A DNA stretch of 52,827 nt from Thiogranum sp. (GTDB lineage Bacteria; Pseudomonadota; Gammaproteobacteria; DSM-19610), in assembly GCA_030148775.1 (NCBI GenBank), contig JASBST010000046.1:1-52827 (forward strand), given 5' to 3'. The translations under genes and the position numbers were made by a program. Shown one piece after another: positions 22,885 to 32,124 of this stretch (its first letter is position 1; the number at the start of each line of letters is the position of its first letter). The notes under the pieces are model-generated. The model was not told the origin of the DNA, did no database searches, and was given only the letters and a program-made list of their open reading frames with translations.

Positions 22885-25002
22885 ATGATCACTTTACATA
22901 AAAAAGTCGCAGCACGGTTGGCAGCGCTGCATCTGGTTTTATTGTCGCAGGTTTCGATCGCCGATTCGGCCAATATGGGGGTAGAGGACAGCTATTTTCT
23001 CAACGGTTCGGGCGAGGCTATGTTTTTGCTCGGCTACTACAACTGGGCATCGCCGGTGGACGGCGCCTACATCGATCATCCCACCAGTTTTCAGTCCCTG
23101 ATCGACAATGCCGTGCGCTACGGTCTGAATTACGTGCGGGTCAGTCTGGGGGTCAACCGCTTCACGGCCAGGACCACGCCCGCCAGCTGGAACCGCCGTG
23201 AGATGCCGATTCCCTTTCTTTACCAAAACGACGAGGCGGATCTCGATCGCTGGGATCCCGCATTCTGGAATGGTCTGCGCGTCGCCCTGAGCGCCGCCCG
23301 GGACAAGGGCGTGTATGTCCATCTCAGTCTGTTCGACAATGTGAATCTGTCCGGCGGTGACGTCAAAAAGAACTACGACGATGCCTACCGCTGGAACAAC
23401 TCGCCCTGGAATCTGCACAACCAGATACGTAACTTTTTCGGCGACATCGATCGCGGTGCCTACGGCGCCAACGAAGACGGTGAGTTTTACGACACACAAA
23501 ACTTTATCGATGGGGATGCGCAGGCCAGACCTTCGACGCTGGGCGACTACCAGAAACGCTATATCGATAAAGTACTGGCCGAAACCGCGGACTTCGACAA
23601 TGTTTTTTACGAAATCGGCAACGAGTTGAAGGCCACGACGCCATGGCAATCGGCCGTGCTCGATTATACCAAGGCCCGGACCGCCAAACCGGTAACGCTG
23701 AACAACCATGTCAAGCGCGATCTGGCCGGCCGGGTCGCGACCCTGCCCGACGGGCTCGACGGCTTCGCCGTGCACAAAGCCGACACGGCGGCGCAGCTGA
23801 AAGCCACCGTCGATTATATGAAAACGCACGGCCCTCGGGTCCCGGCCTGGGATGACCCGGATGGTCCGGCGCTTGGCGAAGCCGACGCCAGCGAGAGCCG
23901 GCAGGCGGCCTGGTATGCCTTGACCGGCGGCGCGGCGATGTGGGCCGGGTTCAGTTTCGACTATTTTGCCGGCGAGAGCGGGTTCGATCCGGTCAAAGCG
24001 TCCTACTACCAGAACCTCGGCGCCTTTATCCGTCACAACCGGCTACGGCTGGCGGCGATGACGCCGCGGCACGATCTGGTGTCCAATGGCGAGGTGAATT
24101 CGCTGTTGGCCGCGCCCGGGCAGCAGTATGTCGCCTACATTCTGAACGATGGCCGCGCTTCAGTGGACCTTTCCGCCGCCACGGGTGAATTCGCCGCGGT
24201 GCGCTTCGATCCGGTCACGGCCGACTACACCGCCAGCCAGAGGATCGAGGGCGGTCGACGTCACGAATTCGGCAAACCGGCCGGCGCCAACGATTGGGTC
24301 GTGCTGATCAGCCGTGTGGATGCCGCCAACCGGACCCCGCAGGCGACCATCGATACACCGGCGGCCGACATCACCATCGACGCGGGAGACAGCGTCCGCT
24401 TCAACGCATCGGGCAGCGATCCTGACGACAACGCGCTGCGTTACACATGGAACTTCGGTGTGGCCGGCAGCAGCTCGCTGGAAGATCCTGACGACGTCAT
24501 GTTCACCGAACCCGGAACTTACCGCGTCACGCTCAATGTCAGCAACAATAACGGGCAGTCCGATCCGACCCCCGCGACCCGGACGGTGACGGTATTGCAG
24601 GCCGGCAACGAGTCTGAGCTGTTGTCACACAACCGCCCGCTGCGCGCCTCGTCCGTGGAGACGGCCTCTCTGCATGCGGCCATGGCAGCCGACGGCGATC
24701 GCTCCACCCGCTGGGCCAGTCAGGAGGGCAACGATCCGGAATGGATAGTGGTCGATCTCGGCGCCAGCGCCGAGATCGACCGTGTGGTGCTCGACTGGGA
24801 GCGCGCCTTCGCCAAAGCCTATGCGCTACAGGTCTCGGACGATGGCGATACCTGGAAAACAGTCTACCGTCAGAGCGCCGGCGACGGTGACCAGGACGAA
24901 GTGCGTATCGACGCCGAAGGCCGTTATGTGCGCATGCTGGGCGAACAGCGCGCCACCCAGTGGGGTTACTCGCTGTGGGAGTTCGAGGTCTACGGACGTT
25001 AG
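22885..25002 (+). CDS. Secreted modular glycoside hydrolase with PKD and F5/8 C domains
   Basis: Protein of 705 residues from ATG 22885 (AGAGG ahead; GTG 22879 is an alternative). Signal peptide about 1-27. A TIM-barrel catalytic domain of the clan-A type spans about 35-370: the probable acid/base Glu is in YEIGNEL (about 247), and LGEADASESRQAAWYAL is the region of the second acid. A small beta domain (about 390-470) resembles the collagen-binding-like domain often following such barrels. A PKD domain (about 475-572: VRFNASGSDPDDNALRYTWN) and an F5/8 type C/CBM32 domain (about 580-705: TRWASQEGNDPEWIVVDLG) follow. It most likely cuts an extracellular polysaccharide. Next to it lie deacetylase and acyltransferase genes. 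Confidence 0.8.
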   Translation: MITLHKKVAARLAALHLVLLSQVSIADSANMGVEDSYFLNGSGEAMFLLGYYNWASPVDGAYIDHPTSFQSLIDNAVRYGLNYVRVSLGVNRFTARTTPASWNRREMPIPFLYQNDEADLDRWDPAFWNGLRVALSAARDKGVYVHLSLFDNVNLSGGDVKKNYDDAYRWNNSPWNLHNQIRNFFGDIDRGAYGANEDGEFYDTQNFIDGDAQARPSTLGDYQKRYIDKVLAETADFDNVFYEIGNELKATTPWQSAVLDYTKARTAKPVTLNNHVKRDLAGRVATLPDGLDGFAVHKADTAAQLKATVDYMKTHGPRVPAWDDPDGPALGEADASESRQAAWYALTGGAAMWAGFSFDYFAGESGFDPVKASYYQNLGAFIRHNRLRLAAMTPRHDLVSNGEVNSLLAAPGQQYVAYILNDGRASVDLSAATGEFAAVRFDPVTADYTASQRIEGGRRHEFGKPAGANDWVVLISRVDAANRTPQATIDTPAADITIDAGDSVRFNASGSDPDDNALRYTWNFGVAGSSSLEDPDDVMFTEPGTYRVTLNVSNNNGQSDPTPATRTVTVLQAGNESELLSHNRPLRASSVETASLHAAMAADGDRSTRWASQEGNDPEWIVVDLGASAEIDRVVLDWERAFAKAYALQVSDDGDTWKTVYRQSAGDGDQDEVRIDAEGRYVRMLGEQRATQWGYSLWEFEVYGR

Positions 25003-25344
25003 CCGGCCTCGCCATCGCCCAAACGGCCCGGCCCGCGGCGTTCAGACGCGGGCCGGGGCCTCCGCTCAAGCTCCCCTCGGGCCAAAACCCCGAACAGTCC
25101 ACAAACCCGGGCTCTACCCTGTCTTCGCCTGACCCACTTGACGACTGTGTCACATTCCTTTCGTGGCGCAACCGGGTGATCTGCCGCTACCCCTTTCGTC
25201 ACAGCGGGCGACGTTTTCGGTCAGTGCTGTCGCGGATCACAGACAGCCTGCCGCCCCGAACTTTCCGGGTTTGCGCTAACCCCAGGAAACGGAACCCAGT
25301 TTTACCCGTGGCACAGTAATTGCGAATTTCTCCGGAACCAGCCA
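25003..25344. other. Non-coding gap with a GC-rich hairpin
   Basis: No convincing gene. An 11-bp stem (CCCGGCCCGCG/CGCGGGCCGGG, 25027-25037 with 25047-25057) lies 25 bases behind the hydrolase stop and could stop transcription, though no T-run follows. The rest must hold the promoter of the deacetylase gene. Confidence 0.4.
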
Positions 25345-27342
25345 ATGCAGGATGTTTTATACATGACCCTTTCAATACGCGCGACGCTGCGCCGGACCCA
25401 CCGAGTCCTACCGTTCCTTTTCTTAAGCCTGCTGGCGGCCTGCGGCGGCGGGGGTGGCTCCGATTCGGGAGCGACTCAGGCCCAATCGGCCGAGCGGGTG
25501 GCTATTACCGGCGCCGGCGTCAAGGGGCCGCTGGCATTTGCCAGGGTGGAGGTGTTCGCCCTGGACCCGACCCAGGACGGACTGTACGACGCGACCGCAC
25601 CGTTGGCGACGGCGACGACCAACGCCTACGCGCAGATCACCGGTCTGGCGGTTCCGACCGATACGCCGCCGCCATACATCCTGGTGGTGGACGGCGGTTC
25701 CGCGGTCGACCGCAATACCGGCCAGGCGCCGGTCATCCGCAAACTCTACACGGTGATCACGCGCACCGCACTGAACTCGGCCAGCCCCGTGTACGCCACG
25801 CCTTATACCTCGCTGGCGTACCAAATGCTGGCACAGAAAATCAAAGCCGACGGACGCCTCCCGCGGCAACTCGACGACCAGCTCAGCGCCTTCAACCGCG
25901 ACATCGTCAAGGCCCTCGGCTTCGGCATGCCGGACACTATCGATGTCTTCAGCACACCGCCGGTGATCAATGATCGCACCACCGATAGCGCCGAGCAGCA
26001 GCAGGTGGTGGACTATCGCGCCGCCATCGAAACACTGTCGTCGCTGCTCCATGAGATGTTGCGCGCATCCGCGGCAGCCCCGAGCGCGGACGAACTGCTA
26101 CGACGCCTGGCGCAGGATTTGAACGACGACGGTGTCATCGACAACCGGGCCAATGGCAGCGTAATCGGCGGCATCGACACGCAGATGCTGAGCCGCGATC
26201 CGTCGCAAGTGCAGATCGCCAACAGCGCCTACCGGGTAGCGGATATCGTCACGCTGATCGATGACGAGCGCGCCCAGGTTGGCGACGACAGCGGTGTTTA
26301 TTTCCACAAAAACCGCATGCAGGTCGCCGTCCGCCCCGCCGCGCTGGATGCCGGCGATGACATCCCCCAGCCAGACGTGGCCGAACCAACGCCGGCACCC
26401 GCGCCGCAACCGGTGACGCCACCTGTCACCGACCCCGTGCCGCCGGCCGCCCCGCCCGAGACCGAACCCGCACCTGAGCCTGAGCCTGAACCGTCGGCGC
26501 CGCCGGTGAACGATCCCGTACCGAGCGTACCGCCGGTGGCCGCGCCGCCGAATCCCCCGGTCAGCCAGCCGGCACCGAGCCAGGATCCGGCGGATGACGC
26601 GACGCCGCCGGCGCTGGTGGCGGTGCTGAAGTTCGACGATGTGAAACAAGTCAACGGTTTCGTCAAACCCGGCTGGCAACGCCTGGTCACCTATTTGCAG
26701 ACGCGCAACATCAAGGCCGGCTTCGGCGTCATCGGCGAATCCCTGGCCAACGCCACGCCGGCCTATCTGGCCTGGATCAAGACCCTGCAGGGCAGCGGCC
26801 TGATCGAGTTCTGGTTCCACGGCTGGGACCATCAGACCTACAGCAAAAACGGCGTGCGCTATAACGAGTTTGTGCGCCCCTACGCCGAGATGGCGAAACG
26901 ACTGGCCGACTCGCAGCGGCTGGCGAAACAGAAACTCGGATTCGCCTTCACCACCTTCGGTCCGCCGGGCGGTGCAGGCAAGGGCAGCTTCAACGCCGAC
27001 ACGCTGCGGCTAATGGTCGACGATCCCGACATCCGAACCATGCTGTACCCGCAATCGATGAACGCACTCGGTCGCGAAGCCGAGGCCTCGGCCGACGGCA
27101 AGTTCAAGATCCTGGATCGGGTCGGTGCGGTCAACATCGAAGGCTCGGTCGGCGATCCGGATTTCGTCCGCTTCCGCGACGGGTTCAAGGCCAATCCGCA
27201 ACGACGTTACTTCGTCCTGCAGGGCCACCCGGCCAACTGGGACAACGCCCGCTTCGCCGAGTTTGAACGCATTATCGATTATCTGGTGGCCCGCGACGCG
27301 GTGTTCCTGACCCCGACGGAGGCCGCGGCGATTCTGCGCTGA
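25345..27342 (+). CDS. Lipoprotein with C-terminal NodB-type polysaccharide deacetylase
   Basis: Protein of 665 residues. A lipoprotein signal ends in LLAAC (Cys at about 33), followed by GGGGGSDSG. An N-terminal module (about 50-320) contains a calcium-loop-like DLNDDGVIDNRANG and resembles secreted surface-protein modules. A Pro-rich linker (about 340-420) leads to the deacetylase domain (about 425-665): motif 1 is LKFDDV, the metal motif FWFHGWDH, motif 3 TFGPPGGAGKGSF and motif 5 LQGHP. It should remove acetyl groups from a glycan at the cell surface. A shorter relative lies at 30113. ATG 25363 is an alternative start. Confidence 0.78.
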   Translation: MQDVLYMTLSIRATLRRTHRVLPFLFLSLLAACGGGGGSDSGATQAQSAERVAITGAGVKGPLAFARVEVFALDPTQDGLYDATAPLATATTNAYAQITGLAVPTDTPPPYILVVDGGSAVDRNTGQAPVIRKLYTVITRTALNSASPVYATPYTSLAYQMLAQKIKADGRLPRQLDDQLSAFNRDIVKALGFGMPDTIDVFSTPPVINDRTTDSAEQQQVVDYRAAIETLSSLLHEMLRASAAAPSADELLRRLAQDLNDDGVIDNRANGSVIGGIDTQMLSRDPSQVQIANSAYRVADIVTLIDDERAQVGDDSGVYFHKNRMQVAVRPAALDAGDDIPQPDVAEPTPAPAPQPVTPPVTDPVPPAAPPETEPAPEPEPEPSAPPVNDPVPSVPPVAAPPNPPVSQPAPSQDPADDATPPALVAVLKFDDVKQVNGFVKPGWQRLVTYLQTRNIKAGFGVIGESLANATPAYLAWIKTLQGSGLIEFWFHGWDHQTYSKNGVRYNEFVRPYAEMAKRLADSQRLAKQKLGFAFTTFGPPGGAGKGSFNADTLRLMVDDPDIRTMLYPQSMNALGREAEASADGKFKILDRVGAVNIEGSVGDPDFVRFRDGFKANPQRRYFVLQGHPANWDNARFAEFERIIDYLVARDAVFLTPTEAAAILR

Positions 27343-27354
27343 GTCGAGACCGGA

Positions 27355-29319
27355 TCAGCTGCCCAGGTCGGCGGATTTCAACGCCGGCACCTGCGGCAGC
27401 GGGAAGAACACTTCCTTCAAATAGGAATGAGGATAGTTTTCCAGCAGTGTCTGTGCGATCCATCCACCACCGTAGACCGACAAATGATGTGTGTCGAGAT
27501 AGTTCGGCCGGCCGAATTCATCGCTGGCGGCGACCTTCTTTCCGACCTCTCGCAGCAACGCCTCGACGTCGATATAGCGAATCTGCTCGGTCGAAGCGTA
27601 ATGCTGCAGCAGAACATTCGCCTCGCGGTACGACTCGTCGACGTCGATCTCCAGTTGGCCATTGCTGGCGCCGGTCAGCCGGTGATAGTTGAACACTTTA
27701 TCGGCGCTGGCCCGGTAGCCGTGGATCCGACCCAGCACCGCGACGGGTTTGTCCGCGGTCCGTAATTTGGCGAAGAACGCGTTCATGGCCGTCACACCGA
27801 CATGGTTCTCGTTGAAATAACGCGCAGTCCATTTCTGCGCGTAGAGAATGCCGTCATAGTCGCCCAGATGATCGAATACGTACGTCCGCACGCGTTCGCA
27901 TTTTTCACTTTTGACATGGGGATAACAGGCACCCGCCGACGCCAGGTCCACCTGCACCCCAAGCGCGGTGCCCAACTCGCTGACCATCTGATAGTAGTGT
28001 TCGGCGTGCGAGTTCCCGACCAGCAGATAGCGTTCGGTGGCGTTCGGGACGTCGGCGGCATTGCCCTTGCAGCCCAGGCTGACGAAGGACGGGCATTTGC
28101 TTTTGTCGATATGGTAAAAGGCCAGGCGTGGATTCAGATTGTCGTCCAGAAAGCGCTGCGGCGCGCCCTTGGTATACAACACCCAACCGGCCAGCCCCGA
28201 CAGCAACACGCCAGGCAGCAGGAACACATAAATAAAGGAATGGGCGAACGAGTTCTTCATGCGCCGCACCGGTTTCTCCACCCAGTGATAGGAAATCAAT
28301 GACATCATCAAAGTGAAGGCGACAATCGCAACCACACCCAAGGTCGAAAAAGAAAATTCGCTGTCCCCACCGAGATCGAACACGTACTTTGACAAAGCTA
28401 TGGTCGGCCAATGCCACAGGTAGATGGAGTAAGATAGCAGCCCGATCAGTACCAGCAGTTTGACCGACAACAGCTTGTGCGCCGCGCTATTGCGCGAAGG
28501 CGCGATGACCAGGGCCGCCAGGGTGCAGGGCACCAGCGCACTGACCCCCGGGAACAGCACTTCGCGGTTGAACAGTATCAGGCAAAGTATCAGTCCCAGC
28601 ATCGCCAGGTTGGACACCAGGGGATGCACGCGGAAGTCCTTGTATTCGATCACCAGCACCGCCAGCGCCGCGCCGATCATCAGTTCGTTGGCGCGGGTGG
28701 CAAACAGGTAATAGGACCACTTGGCGGTATCGGGCTGCGCGGCCATCACGCTTCCCACGACCGCCGACAGCGCAATCAGCAATGCGAACACGATCAGCAA
28801 GGTGGTGGCGCGGGAGTTCTCGAACTTGGCGCGAAGATAAAACAGCAGCACGATGACCAGCGGCCAGAAAATATAAAACTGCTCCTCCACGCTCAACGAC
28901 CAGGTGTGCAGCAACGGCCATTGCTCGGCGTTATTGGAAAAGTAATCGCCGCTGCGCATGGCGTAGTTGAAATTGGAAATAAAAAATATGCTGGAGATGA
29001 CCGAAATGCCGAACTTGTAAAAATCGTAGGGCAACACGATCAGATAGGCCGCCACAATGGTGACGCTCAACACCAGAAAATACGCCGGCAGAATGCGGTT
29101 GATGCGACGGCGATAGAAGTTGCCGTAGCTGAACGCCGAGCTCATACGTTCCCGGTAAAGAATGGTGGTGATCAGATAGCCGGAAATGGTGAAAAAGATA
29201 TCCACGCCGAGATAACCGCCGGGCATCCAGTTCTTGTTGAGATGAAATACAAAGACGGCCAGCACGGAGACCGCCCGCAAACCGTCGACGGCGGGATTGT
29301 ATTTCAACAGCGTATTCAT
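27355..29319 (-). CDS. OafA-type O-acyltransferase with SGNH domain
   Basis: Protein of 654 residues. The N-terminal acyltransferase-3 domain starts with NPAVDGLRAVSVLAVFVFHL (catalytic His) and GGYLGVDIFFTISGYLI, with RRRINRILPAYF in the next loop and about ten membrane segments to residue 380. A periplasmic SGNH-like domain (about 410-650) begins LLVGNSHAEHYYQMV and has a DTHHLS end block with the Asp-His pair. It moves acyl groups, usually acetyl, across the membrane onto an O-antigen, exopolysaccharide or peptidoglycan. It converges on the deacetylase gene with a 12-base gap. ATG 29319 has GGGAGAGGG ahead. Confidence 0.9.
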   Translation of the reverse strand: MNTLLKYNPAVDGLRAVSVLAVFVFHLNKNWMPGGYLGVDIFFTISGYLITTILYRERMSSAFSYGNFYRRRINRILPAYFLVLSVTIVAAYLIVLPYDFYKFGISVISSIFFISNFNYAMRSGDYFSNNAEQWPLLHTWSLSVEEQFYIFWPLVIVLLFYLRAKFENSRATTLLIVFALLIALSAVVGSVMAAQPDTAKWSYYLFATRANELMIGAALAVLVIEYKDFRVHPLVSNLAMLGLILCLILFNREVLFPGVSALVPCTLAALVIAPSRNSAAHKLLSVKLLVLIGLLSYSIYLWHWPTIALSKYVFDLGGDSEFSFSTLGVVAIVAFTLMMSLISYHWVEKPVRRMKNSFAHSFIYVFLLPGVLLSGLAGWVLYTKGAPQRFLDDNLNPRLAFYHIDKSKCPSFVSLGCKGNAADVPNATERYLLVGNSHAEHYYQMVSELGTALGVQVDLASAGACYPHVKSEKCERVRTYVFDHLGDYDGILYAQKWTARYFNENHVGVTAMNAFFAKLRTADKPVAVLGRIHGYRASADKVFNYHRLTGASNGQLEIDVDESYREANVLLQHYASTEQIRYIDVEALLREVGKKVAASDEFGRPNYLDTHHLSVYGGGWIAQTLLENYPHSYLKEVFFPLPQVPALKSADLGS

Positions 29320-29587
29320 TGACTGCCCTCTCCCTGGACTTTAATTAGAATCGATTGATATTTTTCCAAAAACCTTCCCATCCAGCCGCAGTATCGGCTC
29401 GGAGGGGAAATTCTTCAAGCGACGGCAGACCGAACACAAGCGCTCCGAATGCAGCCGACGGCGCCAGTGCGCGGCCGTAATGGTCAGAAAAATCGGATGC
29501 TTAGCGCGCCTGCGATGGCTCGCGGCTTGCCCGCGGCCGGCTATCGGATTATCGTAGCCGCTCACAGAAATGATAAGGAGAGCCTCC

Positions 29588-30040
29588 ATGTCCCTTCACC
29601 CTATGCTGTTTGCCGTGTGCCTCGCCTTGGTCGCCGGCATGGCGCACGGTGCCGACGGGATGATCGCGCGCAAAAGCCCCGACAGCGTGGCGGCAACGAT
29701 GGACCGTCTGGAGAACATCGTCAAACAGCGCGATCTGCACATCTTCGCCCGCGTCGACCATAGCGCCGGCGCCGAACGCGTCGGCCTGAAGCTGCGCCCC
29801 ACGCAATTGCTGATCTTCGGCAACCCCAAGGGCGGCACACCCTTCATGCAGTGCGCACAGACGGTGGGGATCGATCTGCCGCTCAAGGCATTGGTGTGGC
29901 AGGACGAATCCGGCCAGGTGTGGGTGGGATACAATGATCCGGCGTACATCGCACGGCGACACAAGGCCAGCAATTGCCCGGTGGTGTTGAAACTGCAACA
30001 GGTCCTGGCCGACGTCAGCAAAGCCGCGGTCGCGCCCTGA
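29588..30040 (+). CDS. DUF302-family exported protein
   Basis: Protein of 150 residues with a signal peptide (cleavage near AHGA, about 21) and one DUF302 domain: SPDSVAATMDRLENIVKQRD, then FARVDHSAGAERVGLKL, LLIFGNPKGGTPFMQ and VWVGYNDPAYIARRHK. The function of DUF302 is not established. ATG 29588 is chosen because AAGGAG lies seven bases ahead. It precedes the second deacetylase by 72 bases. Confidence 0.88.
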   Translation: MSLHPMLFAVCLALVAGMAHGADGMIARKSPDSVAATMDRLENIVKQRDLHIFARVDHSAGAERVGLKLRPTQLLIFGNPKGGTPFMQCAQTVGIDLPLKALVWQDESGQVWVGYNDPAYIARRHKASNCPVVLKLQQVLADVSKAAVAP

Positions 30041-30112
30041 GCGCGGCGGCCGGTTTCTGAACGGCACGAACAACCGCGCAGCCAAGGCATCGCGAGACCT
30101 GGGCCCGCCCCT

Positions 30113-31054
30113 ATGATTCCGCACTCTGTCTCATTCGTCGGTCTTGTTTGCACCATACTGGTGCTGACGGCCGGCCTGTTCGCCCCCGCCTCCGCCGCGG
30201 AGACAGCAGCCGCGACGCGAGACCGCGCCGGCCTGGTGCCAAACGCGGGCGCAAGCGGAGCCGCCGCCCAACCGCCATTGGCGGTGGTGCTGAAATTCGA
30301 CGACCTTAGAGAAGTCGACGGCGTGATGCCGACGGGCTGGGAGCGGCTGGCGCACTATCTGCGCAGGACCGGCATCAAAGGTGCGATCGGTATTGTCGCC
30401 GACTCGTTGCTGCAACCCACGCCCGCCTATCTGCACTGGATCAAGGCCCAACACGCAGCCGGACTGATCGAATTCTGGTTCCATGGCTGGGACCATCTCA
30501 GCTACACCAGCGATGGAATGCGCTACAACGAATTCGTGCGCCCCTACCGGGACCAGGCCAGCCGCGTGGCACGGTCACAGCACCTGGCCCGGCAAAAGCT
30601 GGGCTTCGATTTCAGCACCTTCGGCCCGCCCGGGGGGCCGGGCAAGGGCAGCTTCAACGCCGATACGCTGCGGTTGATGGTGCGGGATCCGGACCTGCGC
30701 GTCATGCTCTATCCGACCCGCCTGGACGCCGCCGGCCGTGCCGCGGTAGCCACGGCGGCGGGCAAGCTGACCATACTCGAACGCGTCCACGGCGTGGATC
30801 TGGAAAGTCCGATCGGCGTGCCCAATTTCGATAACGTTCGCCGCGGCATCGAGCAGCACCCGGAACGCGGCTATTTCATTCTTCAGGGCCACCCCGCCCG
30901 TTGGGACACGACGCAATTCAGCGAATTCGAACGCATTGTCGACTATCTGATCGCCCGTCGCGCAGTCTTTATGACACCGACGGAACTGGCCGCCGCGCTG
31001 CGGCGGCTGCACGTACCGCGCACCGCCATCAGCGACGCAGCAGCGCCTGATTGA
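30113..31054 (+). CDS. Exported NodB-type polysaccharide deacetylase, short paralog
   Basis: Protein of 313 residues with a signal peptide (cleavage near ASAAE, about 29) and one deacetylase domain. Motif 1 is LKFDDL, the metal motif FWFHGWDH, motif 3 TFGPPGGPGKGSF and motif 5 LQGHPARW. The same motifs appear in the C-terminal domain of the 25345 gene, so these two are paralogs; this one lacks the lipoprotein module and linker. Its 3' end overlaps the convergent SGNH hydrolase by 26 bases. Confidence 0.85.
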   Translation: MIPHSVSFVGLVCTILVLTAGLFAPASAAETAAATRDRAGLVPNAGASGAAAQPPLAVVLKFDDLREVDGVMPTGWERLAHYLRRTGIKGAIGIVADSLLQPTPAYLHWIKAQHAAGLIEFWFHGWDHLSYTSDGMRYNEFVRPYRDQASRVARSQHLARQKLGFDFSTFGPPGGPGKGSFNADTLRLMVRDPDLRVMLYPTRLDAAGRAAVATAAGKLTILERVHGVDLESPIGVPNFDNVRRGIEQHPERGYFILQGHPARWDTTQFSEFERIVDYLIARRAVFMTPTELAAALRRLHVPRTAISDAAAPD

Positions 31055-31982
31055 GCCGGCGATAACCGGCCGGGTTCAGATGCAGAAAATCGGCCGCGTA
31101 GGCAGAATCCAGAAAACCGTCGGGACGCGCCAGCAGCACCGCGGCATCAATCACCCGCACGCCCGGCGCGGCGGCGGTGCGCAGGAAATCGTTGATCTGC
31201 GCGAGCGCCTCGCCGGCGCTGGTGTTCCACAGGCGTCGGCGCAGCAGTGACGGCTCCGCCGGGGGAAACACCGTGGTGAGCACAAGCTGAATCCGGTCTT
31301 CGCGGGTTTTTCTGATCAGGGCGTTGATATTGTCCTGGTAGCGTTTCACCACCGCCGCGGCCGATGTTGGTGACAAGCCGACCCACTTGATGTCGTTGAT
31401 TCCCACTTGCACCAGCAGGTTCCGTGGCCGCAGCGGCTTCACGTGGGCCTCGTAACGCCCCAGCACCTGGGTCGATGTCTGGCCACCGATGCCGGCGTTG
31501 ACGAACGCCGGCCGTTGCCAGCCCGCCGGCGCAATCCACTGCTTGGCCCGCGAGTCGCCGAATACCAGCCAGGTCGGGCGCTGCCCCTGCGCGACACCCG
31601 GATCGAATTTATCGCGTTCGACTGGATCCTGGCGCAACAGATTGATCCGGGTGTACAAGGTCTCGCTCAGCCGCCAAAGATAAGCGTTGCCCGCCAGCGA
31701 CAACAACAACAGCGTGGCGAGAAAGGCCAGCGCCAGTGGTCGCTTCTTGTTGTGCGGTGAGGGTGCCAAACTGATCTTAGATCGCCGGTGGCCGCGGACG
31801 GCGGCCTTCTGAGTCAAGTCAATCGATGCCAAAACAATCGGACCGCTGTCCGTCTGCGGCAGAGCGACTGTAGCATAGGCGCGAACAGACGTCTTCCAGC
31901 CAGCAGTCTGGGCGCTTCGGCCGACCGGCAGCGAAGGTCCCAACAGCGCACTCCGCCACCCAGCCCGCGGCGGCCACGGCAA
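31029..31982 (-). CDS. Membrane-anchored SGNH/GDSL hydrolase
   Basis: Esterase-like protein, 317 residues as the longest frame. The hydrophobic segment PLALAFLATLLLLSLAGNAYL anchors it (shown here as its 20-residue core LALAFLATLLLLSLAGNAYL). The SGNH blocks are WLVFGDSRAKQW (Ser), NAGIGGQT (Gly), QVGINDIKW (Asn) and DFLHLN (Asp-His). It probably removes acyl groups from a glycan. The first 75 residues look unlike protein and the true start is likely lower, near a TTG at about 31770; the start is not settled. Confidence 0.75.
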   Translation of the reverse strand: MPWPPRAGWRSALLGPSLPVGRSAQTAGWKTSVRAYATVALPQTDSGPIVLASIDLTQKAAVRGHRRSKISLAPSPHNKKRPLALAFLATLLLLSLAGNAYLWRLSETLYTRINLLRQDPVERDKFDPGVAQGQRPTWLVFGDSRAKQWIAPAGWQRPAFVNAGIGGQTSTQVLGRYEAHVKPLRPRNLLVQVGINDIKWVGLSPTSAAAVVKRYQDNINALIRKTREDRIQLVLTTVFPPAEPSLLRRRLWNTSAGEALAQINDFLRTAAAPGVRVIDAAVLLARPDGFLDSAYAADFLHLNPAGYRRLNQALLRR

Positions 31983-32124
31983 GATCCCGCTTCCAACCTA
32001 GAATCAACATGAATAATTTACATTTATTAATTAATTTAAATAGAAATATTTTAAACATCGTTGTGTCTGCCAAGGGCAAGATCCGGCTTGTCGGCAGGCC
32101 GCCGCCAGCCTATCGTTGCAGACC

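Noticed and set aside
22939..24036. Long antisense frame in the glycoside hydrolase gene
   Set aside because: A shadow of a GC-rich gene; composition and lack of motifs argue against coding. The same applies to many long antisense frames at 25.4-29.3, 32.7-33.8, 36.9-38.1 and 40.2-43.2 kb.
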